Positions 32,102 through 41,592 of a DNA stretch of 64,000 nucleotides are shown here, piece after piece. The notes beneath the pieces were generated by a model. That model did no database searches and was not told the origin of the DNA. It saw nothing but the letters and a program-made list of their open reading frames with translations. The stretch comes from Strigamia acuminata (taxonomy: Eukaryota; Arthropoda; Chilopoda; Geophilomorpha; Linotaeniidae). The translations under genes and the position numbers were made by a program. The stretch covers positions 1,738,501 through 1,802,500 of the forward strand of contig OX442320.1 of assembly GCA_949358305.1 (NCBI GenBank). The letters are read 5' to 3'. How positions within the stretch are numbered: position 1 is the stretch's first letter; each line of letters opens with the position of its first letter.

Positions 32102-32303
32102 TGTGGTGATTCGGCATCACCTGAAGAAGTAATTAGCGGTGATTATTGTGTTACTAATACTCGCCACTAGAGCGCGCTAGAAATACCGACTAGACTGACT
32201 AGTCTCGTGTTTCTGCGAACCTGCATAATCGGAAGGATTTGCATATGACGTCATTTCCGGTTAGTATATAACGCCGATACTTGACCGGAAACGACACTAC
32301 AGT
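32102..32303 (+). repeat. Gypsy D 5' LTR, first part (U3 and TATA)
   Basis: It begins TGTGGTGATTCGG and matches the start of 49178-49808. It contains a CRE (TGACGTCA, 32246-32253) and a TATA box (TATATAA, 32265-32271). Copia-E entered at CAGT (32300-32303), about 30 bp after the TATA box, where transcription would be expected to start. Confidence 0.9.
32246..32271 (+). promoter_or_regulatory. Gypsy D LTR core promoter: CRE and TATA box
   Basis: A perfect ATF/CREB palindrome TGACGTCA (32246-32253) is followed 12 bp later by TATATAA (32265-32271). The same pair is in the 3' LTR at 49322-49329 and 49341-49347. Inferred function: basal promoter of the element. Confidence 0.65.
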
Positions 32304-32621
32304 TGTTAGGCTTTTGTGTGTTATAACTGTCTGTATTATTTCGTATCATCAAGCGATGTTGTTCGTTAGATTGTATACTTGTTAATTTGTACACTATCTT
32401 AGCTGCACGATTGGCTGCAGTATTTGTCACAAATAACTTATGTATTCTGCCCAAAGGGGGCGTTGTTTACTTTTTCCCAGTCACATGACTGGACAATAAA
32501 TCACACTTGATGTTTCTTTTCAACCAGGTGAAGATGGTGTTTGTGCTTGCTTTCACAATAGATGTTTCTCACACCACTGCTAGATAAGTTAATCCACACT
32601 ACTTTGGACCACAAGTTAACA
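32304..32621 (+). repeat. Copia-E 5' LTR
   Basis: 318 bp, TGTTAGGC...AAGTTAACA, the same as 37903-38220. It contains an AATAAA polyadenylation-type signal near 32495. Confidence 0.95.
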
Positions 32622-32622
32622 A

Positions 32623-32633
32623 GGTTATGGGCC
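32623..32633 (+). other. Copia-E primer-binding site, internal tRNA-iMet type
   Basis: GGTTATGGGCC directly follows the LTR. It is complementary to the anticodon arm of initiator tRNA-Met (GGCCCATAACC), as known for Drosophila copia, which primes from a cut half of this tRNA. It does not match the tRNA CCA end used by copia-1 and copia-2. Confidence 0.8.
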
Positions 32634-33396
32634 AGAATATCGTGGGAAAAACATCTGGCGCGGTTCTTACAGGTCAGCTGTCATTTGGAGGTCGTGAGGA
32701 AAAAATCATCCTTTCCATCCAAGATGGCGGCGCCCATTGAGGAAGCAGCCAGCTTATGTTTGAGCCGAGATACCCGGGAATCCGAAGTGAAAAACAGCCA
32801 TCAAGCGGAGGAGCAACACTAATTGGGTTCGAAAAATACCAAACTATCTATTTACGAGTTTATTTTTCCAATTTTCGGACAATAATATCGATATCGCGAG
32901 GCGCGATACGCATCGTCGACGTGTCATTTTTCGCCGTGAAAAACGCCGTGGAAACGAATCAACGACAGTACGGAAATCCTCGCCAACCACACGTGAAGTG
33001 TGAATCGAGGTTTAGAAGACGATTAAACGCAAGGGAACTGGAAAACGACGGACAATTGGTGGATATTTTGCGGAGAAAAGACAATACAACACGAGAATCG
33101 ACGAGGGAAGTCGATATAGAGCAGCGGACACACGTGAAGTGTGATACAACAAGCGATACGACTAGGAATATATCGAAGACACCATTTTCGAACACATTAT
33201 TGAACAATCATGTTTATTTTCGATATTATTCCATTTTTAGCTTAGTTTGTGCTAGGATTATTACTAACATAAGTTTAAGAGCGCATTAACATCACAACAC
33301 TGCACCTTGTTGTGATTATCCAGTACAGAGAGTGTTTTTCTGGGGGGAAATCAGTGTGTGTTCAGTGTTTTTCAAGTGTCGGACGTTCAATTCACA
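32634..33396 (+). other. Copia-E leader
   Basis: About 0.76 kb between PBS and polyprotein start. A 177-codon frame (32756-33289) lies here but has no recognisable domain and overlaps nothing conserved; I do not call it a gene. The motif CACGTGAAGTGTGA occurs twice (about 32990 and 33129). Confidence 0.6.
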
Positions 33397-36300
33397 ATGG
33401 ATTCGGACAAATTGGAGAGAAAAATCACTTTACTAAACCGCACGAATTACGACAGCTGGAAACAGCAGGTGAAGGTACTCTTAATGCATCATGGATGCTG
33501 GGCGTTCACGGACGGGACGGAGGAGGCTTTGGCACCAGGAGCATCGTGGCGCGATCGGTCCGACTTCAAGCTGCGAAAAGGACGGGCCTTCAGCTTGATT
33601 TATTACTCAATAGAAGAGCAGTACCACGAACTGCTCAGCGGAGTCGACGATGCCAAGAAGGCGTGGGACACGCTCAAGGCCAACTTCGAACCTGTATCCA
33701 GAGCCAGGATAATTCGTCTGTTGGACGAGTTTTTCAGCCTTAAGTACGATCCGACGACGGAAACGATTGGTGTCTTCGCCGCAAAAATTAGGAATGCTGC
33801 GAAGAAGTTAGCGGACGTCAAACACAAATTGGAGGACCTATACCAAGCGTTTCAACTAATCAGATACCTGCCTCAAGAGTACCAATCGATTGTTCAGGCA
33901 ATTTATCGATGGGAAGACATTAACTTCACATTGGAGAAAGTGGAAGCCGAGTTAGTCGCCGAGGAAGGCAGATTGGCCCAACAAAGAAGGGATTCTGGCC
34001 AGGGACCAGTCGTGGACGCATTCAGCACAGGGCAAAGCTCGCAGAATGCCAAAAGTGGTGACAACTCGAAATCACAACAGAACAATAATCAAAGCAACAA
34101 AGCGAATTACACTGCACAAAGAGGCGGTCGATCGAACTATCGAGGTGGCAGAAACACGAGGGGAAGTTTCAGAGGAAACGGCACCGGATCAATGGGACGG
34201 GGGCCGTGTTTTCGGTGTAATCAACATGGTCATTGGGCTAAAGACTGTACAGCTCAATTGCAGTTGGCACCAAACGCCAATATGAAGTCAAATACAGTTG
34301 AGGAACTTGATTCCAACATGTTAGACGTCGGATTCCTCACGGAATTGAGCGACCAGGAAATGTTGCAGTGCAGCCAAGCCAGCAATTGTTGGATTTATGA
34401 CACGGGGGCAACAGGACATTTCTGCAAGGACAGGAATCAGTTTCATAATTTCAAAGAGATGACCGGAACCATCAGCCAAGCGGATAAGAAAACCCTCATT
34501 AAAATACAAGGAGTCGGTGATGTCTGCATTATGTGTCTAGTTGGGAACGACACAATCCCAATTACACTCAAGAAGGTCTACTACGCGCCAGATTTACGAA
34601 GGAATTTAATGTCGGGGCCGTGTATTGACGAAGCGAGATGCAGAGTGGCCATAGGCGCGGGTCTGGTTAAAATATACGATCCACAATGGAAGAGGCAACT
34701 GATGGAAGCAGTTAAAAAGGACAGACTGTATTATATCAAACTAAGTGATCAGAAACCGGATCTCGCGAAGCTAAAACAAAAGGAGAGCAACAAGGCCAAT
34801 ACGAGCGAGCAGAAGAAACAAGAGTCATCCGACGTAGGCAGAAAGAAATCAAATCCAGAAGAGGCAAGATTGTGGCACGAGCGGTTAGGGCACATTCATT
34901 TCCCAAGCGTCCAGGGGATGAGCAAAAGTGACGCCGTGGTGGGTTTACCATTTTTGGATGTTCCAATTACACAGTGTGATGTCTGTGACTTGGCCAAGAA
35001 GAAAGCCATTTCTCACAAGTCCTTGCCAGGGATTAGATCAAAGGGACCACTAGAACTCTTACACATGGACGTGTGTGGAGCGTTTTCGACGGAAACTCTC
35101 TCGGGAAATAAATATTTTCTAACAATAACGGACGACTACTCTCGCTACTCAACCGTCTACTTAATGAAAAGGAAAGATGAAGTATTTGATCTATTTCGGA
35201 AACACACAAAGAGAATCGAACGGCTACTGGGAAAATCAATCCTAGCCATCCGCACGGACAATGGCATGGAGTTTTGCTCCAACAAATTTGGGGAATACCT
35301 GGAAGAACAGGGCATTATCCACGAGCGAACCAATGCCTACACACCAGTCCAAAACGGCGTTTCCGAAAGACTCAACCAAACTTTAGCAAATGGAATGCGA
35401 GCTCTCATTTACGACGCACAGATGGAACACAGATTCTGGGGGGAAGCCATCCTGACATTCAACTATTTGAGGAACAGAATAGCAAAATTGAACTCGGATA
35501 AAACGCCCATGGAACTGTATTATGGTCGCAAGCCGTCACTCCGACATTTAAGAAAATTCGGAAGTCTCTGCTTCGTGCAGAAGAGAGTGCGAGACGGCAA
35601 GATCGATAACAAAGCATTACATGGAATCATGCTTGGCTATTCACGAGTCACAAAGGGCTACAGAATCTGGTTGCCGGACTTCTCCAAAGTTATTGAAACA
35701 AGTGATGTCAAGTTCGTTGAGAGCAGGCGCGGAGTTGAAGGCGTGCTGGGCCTACCTGAGAAATATACAACTTTTATTGACAATTTGAACGATAACCTGG
35801 ATGACAACAACGACCGTCAGTACTACTCGGATGAGGATATGAGGCCACCCCTACCTCCGCCGCAACCACTGAAACAGGAAGAAGGAAAGGAGTTACCTCA
35901 GCTCAATTTGAAGTGGAGATTGCCGGATGAGAAGCTTCGACCAAAACCCAACATACCTGGAGCCGAAGCAGGAATGAAACTGCCTGGGATTTTACCACAA
36001 CCTGGAGTCGATGTTGTGAACCCAGTTCCGACAATTCCTCCACTCGTCTGGAAGAGGACCGAGAAAACGAGACCCACTGGACACAAGGATTATGAGTACA
36101 CAATCGCCGGATACGACAAACCGAAATTGCGTTCAATACCAGAAGTGAAGCGCTATTGTACTGAACATAATTTACGTGTTCCAGAACACCTTTTCGACGA
36201 TAAGAGGAAGAAGAAACCCACTGAATCGAATGTGACGGCGGACGACTTCGATTTAGATGATTTAGACGAATTGACCCTCGATTTCGAAGCAAACCATCTC

Positions 36301-37884
36301 GAAGTTTTCGTACCCGCACGTTTTGAGCAGATTGCCAGCCTACCAGAGAAAGAAGAATGGGATCAGGCGATGCGCGACGAGATCGACGTGATGCACGAAC
36401 GTGATGTTTGGGAATTGGTCCCACCACCATCCGACGTTAAATTAGTGGGATCCAAGTGGGTTTTCACTGTTAAACAGAACGAAAAAGGAGAAATTGCACG
36501 TTATAAGGCGAGACTTGTGGCGCAGGGTTTTTCCCAAGTCTATGGCGAGTCTTACGAAGAAACCTTTTCGCCTGTGGTGGACTTCTCCATCATTCGTTTT
36601 CTATTTACGCTACTCGTCTGTATGTTAAAGTGGACATACATCCAAGCTGACGTCAAGAGCGCTTACTTATACGCAAAGCTACAGAAAACGGTTTACATGC
36701 GTCAACCCAAAGGATTCGTTTGCCAGGGCAAAGAAAATTACGTTTGCAAATTACTTCGGGCGATATACGGCCTACATCAATCCGGAAGAGAATGGGGCTT
36801 GGAACTCGAAGAAACTTTGCTGAAACTTGGTTTACAACACGTAGATTGGTGCAACTGCGTTTACAAGTTCAAGAATGTCGCATATTTAATCGTATACGTT
36901 GATGACATCGTAGTTTTCGGCAAACATCATGAAGACGCGATGAACGTTCTCAACATGATTAAGACGCATTTCGATCTAGTAATATTGGGACGGACAAAGA
37001 AATTGTTAGGAGTTGAATTCCACTCACACAAACAACTAATGATTTTGCATCAAAGAAGTTACATCAGCAAGGTATTGCTGAGATTCGAAAATCACCTAAA
37101 GTCAGTGAAGATTAGGTCGCAACCAATGATCAAATCGACCATTCTCACAAAACAGCAATGCCCCACTACCATTGAAGATTTCAAAGTCATGGAGAAGATA
37201 CCGTATAGAAGCTTGCTTGGTTCTTTAGCATTTATTGGATCAAGAACGAGGCCGGATATGGCGTACGCAATCAACATTCTGAGCCAATTCCAATCCAACC
37301 CCGGGTGGGACCATTGGATCGTACTCTTGGAATTGCTTAGCTATTTAAGGACAACTAGAAACCTCGGACTGATGTTGTTCCCTAACGACCAAATTGAAGT
37401 CATTGGCTACAGCGACTCGGATTACGCCAATAATCGAGATGATCGGATTTCTGTTGGCGGAACCCTTATAACGTTGGGCAATGCTCCCATCTATTGGAGG
37501 ACATTCAAACAACGCAATGTGACACTGTCCACAATGGAAGCCGAGTATGTGGCACTCACGGAGACCGTCAAGGATTTTATCTGGATTGTCAGAGTATTAT
37601 ACGAGATCGTCCCTGAGTTGGCAAACAACTTTTATCACCGAGTGCTGTGCGATAATATCTCTTCCGTGGACTTTACTAAATCAAATATAGAGAATCGAAA
37701 GACGAAACATATCGATGTAAGGTACCACTTTATACGGGAACTCGTCAAGAAGGAGAACCTGCAGGTGGTACATGTGGGAACCAAATCGAACTTTGCCGAC
37801 ATATTTACGAAGTCGGTTGATAAAACCGATCTAGTGCATTTTTGTAATCGATTTTTGATCGATCCTACTACTCTCAATGCTTGA
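33397..37884 (+). CDS. gag-pol: Copia-E Gag-Pol polyprotein
   Basis: 1495 residues from ATG 33397 (MDSDKLERKITLLNRTNYDSW); an upstream in-frame GTG at 33358 is not a likely eukaryotic start. Domains: capsid (YDSWKQQVKVLL); basic Gly/Arg/Asn-rich linker; CCHC knuckle CFRCNQHGHWAKDC at 271-284; protease YDTGATGHFC at about 334; GAG-pre-integrase (LWHERLGHIHFPSVQG); integrase with D558, D621 and E657 (D-35-E); a proline-rich linker; RT (ARYKARLVAQGFSQ, YVDD at 1167-1170); RNase H (YSDSDYANN near 1338, STMEAEYVAL, ADIFTK). Complete, without stops or frameshifts. Gag and Pol are one frame, as in Drosophila copia. Confidence 0.97.
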   Translation: MDSDKLERKITLLNRTNYDSWKQQVKVLLMHHGCWAFTDGTEEALAPGASWRDRSDFKLRKGRAFSLIYYSIEEQYHELLSGVDDAKKAWDTLKANFEPVSRARIIRLLDEFFSLKYDPTTETIGVFAAKIRNAAKKLADVKHKLEDLYQAFQLIRYLPQEYQSIVQAIYRWEDINFTLEKVEAELVAEEGRLAQQRRDSGQGPVVDAFSTGQSSQNAKSGDNSKSQQNNNQSNKANYTAQRGGRSNYRGGRNTRGSFRGNGTGSMGRGPCFRCNQHGHWAKDCTAQLQLAPNANMKSNTVEELDSNMLDVGFLTELSDQEMLQCSQASNCWIYDTGATGHFCKDRNQFHNFKEMTGTISQADKKTLIKIQGVGDVCIMCLVGNDTIPITLKKVYYAPDLRRNLMSGPCIDEARCRVAIGAGLVKIYDPQWKRQLMEAVKKDRLYYIKLSDQKPDLAKLKQKESNKANTSEQKKQESSDVGRKKSNPEEARLWHERLGHIHFPSVQGMSKSDAVVGLPFLDVPITQCDVCDLAKKKAISHKSLPGIRSKGPLELLHMDVCGAFSTETLSGNKYFLTITDDYSRYSTVYLMKRKDEVFDLFRKHTKRIERLLGKSILAIRTDNGMEFCSNKFGEYLEEQGIIHERTNAYTPVQNGVSERLNQTLANGMRALIYDAQMEHRFWGEAILTFNYLRNRIAKLNSDKTPMELYYGRKPSLRHLRKFGSLCFVQKRVRDGKIDNKALHGIMLGYSRVTKGYRIWLPDFSKVIETSDVKFVESRRGVEGVLGLPEKYTTFIDNLNDNLDDNNDRQYYSDEDMRPPLPPPQPLKQEEGKELPQLNLKWRLPDEKLRPKPNIPGAEAGMKLPGILPQPGVDVVNPVPTIPPLVWKRTEKTRPTGHKDYEYTIAGYDKPKLRSIPEVKRYCTEHNLRVPEHLFDDKRKKKPTESNVTADDFDLDDLDELTLDFEANHLEVFVPARFEQIASLPEKEEWDQAMRDEIDVMHERDVWELVPPPSDVKLVGSKWVFTVKQNEKGEIARYKARLVAQGFSQVYGESYEETFSPVVDFSIIRFLFTLLVCMLKWTYIQADVKSAYLYAKLQKTVYMRQPKGFVCQGKENYVCKLLRAIYGLHQSGREWGLELEETLLKLGLQHVDWCNCVYKFKNVAYLIVYVDDIVVFGKHHEDAMNVLNMIKTHFDLVILGRTKKLLGVEFHSHKQLMILHQRSYISKVLLRFENHLKSVKIRSQPMIKSTILTKQQCPTTIEDFKVMEKIPYRSLLGSLAFIGSRTRPDMAYAINILSQFQSNPGWDHWIVLLELLSYLRTTRNLGLMLFPNDQIEVIGYSDSDYANNRDDRISVGGTLITLGNAPIYWRTFKQRNVTLSTMEAEYVALTETVKDFIWIVRVLYEIVPELANNFYHRVLCDNISSVDFTKSNIENRKTKHIDVRYHFIRELVKKENLQVVHVGTKSNFADIFTKSVDKTDLVHFCNRFLIDPTTLNA

Positions 37885-37890
37885 TATTAC

Positions 37891-37902
37891 GAGGGGGCCG
37901 AA
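37891..37902 (+). other. Copia-E polypurine tract
   Basis: GAGGGGGCCGAA lies immediately before the 3' LTR; expected plus-strand primer. Confidence 0.8.
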
Positions 37903-38220
37903 TGTTAGGCTTTTGTGTGTTATAACTGTCTGTATTATTTCGTATCATCAAGCGATGTTGTTCGTTAGATTGTATACTTGTTAATTTGTACACTATCTTA
38001 GCTGCACGATTGGCTGCAGTATTTGTCACAAATAACTTATGTATTCTGCCCAAAGGGGGCGTTGTTTACTTTTTCCCAGTCACATGACTGGACAATAAAT
38101 CACACTTGATGTTTCTTTTCAACCAGGTGAAGATGGTGTTTGTGCTTGCTTTCACAATAGATGTTTCTCACACCACTGCTAGATAAGTTAATCCACACTA
38201 CTTTGGACCACAAGTTAACA
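37903..38220 (+). repeat. Copia-E 3' LTR
   Basis: 318 bp, identical by eye to the 5' LTR. Followed by the duplicated target CAGT (38221-38224). Confidence 0.95.
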
Positions 38221-38653
38221 CAGTTACCACATTTCAGCAAGAGCACCATTTACCTCACCTTTCAGGCCGTTTCACGGATTGATCGAGGACCGGTGCCCGC
38301 TGACCATCTCAACTGTACAACAGCCACATTTATTTAGCGTAGCCAATCTACGCTAGAATAAATATTCGAACGATATTCGTTTAATTCGCACGAGAAAGCG
38401 AATTCTCGCGTGTTCATAATAACACGTGGAAATACCCTAGACAACAAACATAGACCACGCGTAGGACTAAACAATTGGATCCGCCATTGTTTAGCGGCAA
38501 CTCGTATTCGCAGCCGAATCCGAGGACCAACACAGGAAACATCTTGACTTATATTTGTATTAGTAAGCGTGTTTTAATAAAGCAGTATTTGAAATATATT
38601 GTATTCCCGAGTGTATTATTTATTATCTTTAACCACAAAGTCGAATCACGACA
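38221..38653 (+). repeat. Gypsy D 5' LTR, second part
   Basis: Continuation of the 5' LTR after copia-E. It starts with the duplicated CAGT and ends AATCACGACA. It matches 49380-49808. It contains an AATAAA-type signal (TTTTAATAAAGCAG, near 38574). Confidence 0.9.
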
Positions 38654-38655
38654 CG

Positions 38656-38673
38656 TGGGGGTCTGTCCGGGAT
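38656..38673 (+). other. Gypsy D primer-binding site, tRNA-Pro type
   Basis: TGGGGGTCTGTCCGGGAT lies two bases after the LTR. It resembles the tRNA-Pro PBS known from gammaretroviruses, with about three differences in the middle. Confidence 0.65.
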
Positions 38674-38745
38674 AGATTTGCTAACCTTAAGACAATACTT
38701 TAAATAATAACCGGGATCTTTCGATCGATCATTATATCGTAAGAA

Positions 38746-41592
38746 ATGACAAAAACTACCGCAGAAGATAGAAAAAGGCGTAACGACGAAAAGGATAGAA
38801 AAGAAGCCGAAGAAATCGAACGCCAAAAAGCGGAAGAAGCGAACCACGTGGAACCAGAAGTCGAGACTAACTCGACTAAAGTTTCAACGGAATCATCAAG
38901 TGAAAGCCTTCCCCTTGCAAGACAACTTCCGTTTACGGGAGGCGAATTCGAAGGATCAGGAAGCTCTCACGAAGAAAACGGACTAAATAAATCGTTCGAA
39001 AACCCTCGATTCGGATTGAAAAGCCCAAGACCTGTCGAAAAGGATCCCAGTGAAATGGATCTAATGACTCTTCTAAATAAAGCGGCAAACACAAGTGCCG
39101 CAATGATCAACGAGGCTGCCCGCGCAGACCAAGCAAGAACAGTCGCGTTAGAGAAGAAGAAAAACGAATTGATGGAAGATTTAGCCAGAGAGCATCGCGA
39201 GAAATTAGCTGCCATGGAACAGAGCTTGGCACAAGAACACCAAGCTAAACAAATGGCACTGGAGCGCGAGCTGGCTCGAGAATTGCTCGCGAAGCAGAAA
39301 ATAATCGAACGAGAAATGGCAAAGGACTGCCAGATCCGGCCGCCAAGCAACGGGTTAAGCCAGCATTCGGAGCCAAACTCCGTACAGAGCTCCCCAGAAC
39401 GGTCTCACACAGCTAAGGAGCTGGTAGCCAAAGCAATAGAAGTAACTCGGGTAGCTTGCGCACACGGCATCGAGATCGACCAGGACAAGGATCCCTACGC
39501 AGAGCTAAGCCGAGTAATCGACCTAGTAAATCAGAGGACTGAAAAACGATCGGCAGATAACACGGCCAGACGCGGAGAGAAACGACGTCGGGTCGGAGCA
39601 GATCGACAACAGTCCGAGACAGGCGGCGAAGCAACGTCAGACAGCGAAAGTATCGACTCTCAAGCATCTCACGGCAGTATCCGAGTCAACGGACTAGATA
39701 GCATCTTGAACGAATCGGACGAAGTCAAAGGAGAACTGTACGAGGCGTTTATACAAGATAGGAGGAATAATCAGGGCGCGCAATCATGGGCAATAAAAAA
39801 CTCATTCGCAATGAAAACTGGCCAAACCAGTAATAACAACCCAGGCGACCCTAACGCAGAACTAATCAGATGTATAAATCAGAAGAATCAAATACGCAAC
39901 GAAGTAGGTCAAAATAAACTGGCCATGCCGACGCTCGAGGAGATTAACGCAGTTAAAAATCACCTCGAAAAGAAACACGCCGCCGAAGCGTATGCTGGGA
40001 GAGATTCCTACGTTTTTATCAAAAAAACGAACGAAGGCCTCACGGGGACCCGACTGGACGATCTGATACCGCCCGGAACAAAGTTGAGCCAAACCTCCGC
40101 TCCAGAGAAAGCGAACCCAGATAACTCAACCATAGCGCAAGACCTCACGAATAACCCGAACACCGCGGGATCATCAGGGAAAACGTCGTTCCAACACAAT
40201 CAGTTCGGACTGACGGGCAACGGTACGCATTACCCAAGCCTCCCTTCCGACAATCCACGATCATCACCGCTGCTTAGTGAGACTGACTCGCTAAGCAACC
40301 AACTACGGACGATGAGAGACGAACTCCTTCAGGCCATGGACCAAAAGCTTCAACAAAGCCGTGGCCAAGAGACCGAGGAGGACGATCGAAGCGAAGGATT
40401 GTTGAAACGTTACTCCGCAGACCGATGGCTGTATTCTCGCAAGGATAACAACATCAAGTGGACGACCCTGAGACTAATTAAGTTCGACGGATCCTGGAAC
40501 GCCGGCAACTTGTTTTTGGACGAAGTCGCCCTGACGATTAATCGCTTAGGAGCGGAACCCGACGAAATGGTTGCACGCGGAATACCAGAAATGCTGATCA
40601 ACCGGGCCCGAAACTGGTACGCTGATGTCCAACCCCGAAACTGGGAAGATTTCGTCATAAAGTTCCACAATCAATATGGCGAGACGAGCCAAGAAATCCA
40701 GAAAAGAGTAAGCTCTATGAAGCAAGCTCCCGGGGAAACTCTGAGGGAATACGTACAACGAGCCGACAGCCTGTTCCGTGAAATGGACAAACCATTTGAC
40801 CAACACGCTCAGAAAGCTCTCTTCGAACAAGGACTAAACGAAACCGCAACCAAAGTCCTACGAGAAATGAACGCTCCTAAGGGGGATAATTTCAAAGCCA
40901 TCCTAGCTTTCGTCGAGAAGAAACACACCGAAGTAAATGCTCGGTATAACGAAAATCTGACAAAAGAAGAGCGAGCTCTAGGAGTGGCCCGACAGCAACG
41001 AATACAGGAGCGCAGCATAGACTCCACTAAGCTGCTCCAATCGCGAAATTATCTAAACGGAAGTATAGAGCCACTCCCCTCAAAGAAAAACCAACAAGCT
41101 TCTAACCCTTTACCACCTCCGAGTAAGGCCTATCGCACGCAAACTAACGCCGCCGAGGAAAAGTCGGAAGACGAAGTAAGCGAAGACTCTGAGCAATTCT
41201 CGGAAAGCGATGAGGCTGACGAAGGTATCAACGATGTGGTACACGCAAACATGGGGAAGGAACTGGCGCCCAGCTACCGACCTCAGATGAAGTCCAGAAA
41301 ATCGGAACACCACAACCCGAAAACAGAGGCGACTTCCGAGAAGAAGGACTACCCCAAAAAACCTTTTGAGCGGGAGGGAAAGAAGAAAAGCCCTTGTAAT
41401 TTCTGTAACGAAGACGGCCACTGGCGTCAGGCCTGCCCAAAACTGGCAAAGAAAAAAGCCGACGACAAGGCCGCAGAGCGTGAGGAGCTAGTGAAATTGC
41501 TCGCGAAGGAACAAGACAAAATCTTGAAGGAACTCACCGCCAAACTCGACAGTATGACAAAAAACTGGAACTCGCGGGCGGAACAAAAGTGA
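38746..41592 (+). CDS. gag: Gypsy D Gag
   Basis: 948 residues from ATG 38746, 72 bases after the PBS. Residues 1-50 are highly charged. A long alanine- and glutamate-rich coiled coil (about 100-200, with repeated LAREHREKLAAMEQSL-like units) follows. Then comes a basic, disordered part. The retrotransposon gag capsid domain lies at about 570-730 (LIKFDGSWNAGNLFLDEV, ARNWYADVQPRNWEDF). An acidic linker and one CCHC knuckle CNFCNEDGHWRQAC (884-897) follow, then a helical tail. It ends in a 4-base overlap (GTGA) with pol. The extended N-terminal coiled coil makes it longer than many gypsy Gag proteins. Confidence 0.93.
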   Translation: MTKTTAEDRKRRNDEKDRKEAEEIERQKAEEANHVEPEVETNSTKVSTESSSESLPLARQLPFTGGEFEGSGSSHEENGLNKSFENPRFGLKSPRPVEKDPSEMDLMTLLNKAANTSAAMINEAARADQARTVALEKKKNELMEDLAREHREKLAAMEQSLAQEHQAKQMALERELARELLAKQKIIEREMAKDCQIRPPSNGLSQHSEPNSVQSSPERSHTAKELVAKAIEVTRVACAHGIEIDQDKDPYAELSRVIDLVNQRTEKRSADNTARRGEKRRRVGADRQQSETGGEATSDSESIDSQASHGSIRVNGLDSILNESDEVKGELYEAFIQDRRNNQGAQSWAIKNSFAMKTGQTSNNNPGDPNAELIRCINQKNQIRNEVGQNKLAMPTLEEINAVKNHLEKKHAAEAYAGRDSYVFIKKTNEGLTGTRLDDLIPPGTKLSQTSAPEKANPDNSTIAQDLTNNPNTAGSSGKTSFQHNQFGLTGNGTHYPSLPSDNPRSSPLLSETDSLSNQLRTMRDELLQAMDQKLQQSRGQETEEDDRSEGLLKRYSADRWLYSRKDNNIKWTTLRLIKFDGSWNAGNLFLDEVALTINRLGAEPDEMVARGIPEMLINRARNWYADVQPRNWEDFVIKFHNQYGETSQEIQKRVSSMKQAPGETLREYVQRADSLFREMDKPFDQHAQKALFEQGLNETATKVLREMNAPKGDNFKAILAFVEKKHTEVNARYNENLTKEERALGVARQQRIQERSIDSTKLLQSRNYLNGSIEPLPSKKNQQASNPLPPPSKAYRTQTNAAEEKSEDEVSEDSEQFSESDEADEGINDVVHANMGKELAPSYRPQMKSRKSEHHNPKTEATSEKKDYPKKPFEREGKKKSPCNFCNEDGHWRQACPKLAKKKADDKAAEREELVKLLAKEQDKILKELTAKLDSMTKNWNSRAEQK

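Larger units (their letters stand above)
32304..38220 (+). mobile_element. Copia-E: complete, apparently young Ty1/copia element
   Basis: Two 318-bp LTRs (32304-32621 and 37903-38220) are identical by eye, with TGTTA...TAACA ends. CAGT is duplicated at 32300-32303 and 38221-38224 (5 bp, CAGTT, if the first T is shared). A half-tRNA PBS at 32623, one unbroken polyprotein frame (33397-37884) and a PPT (37891-37902) complete it. Identical LTRs and an intact frame indicate a recent insertion that may be active. Confidence 0.96.

Noticed and set aside
32756-33289. 177-codon frame upstream of copia-E polyprotein
   Set aside because: Within the leader; basic composition and no conserved motif. The next ATG at 33397 fits the copia Gag start.
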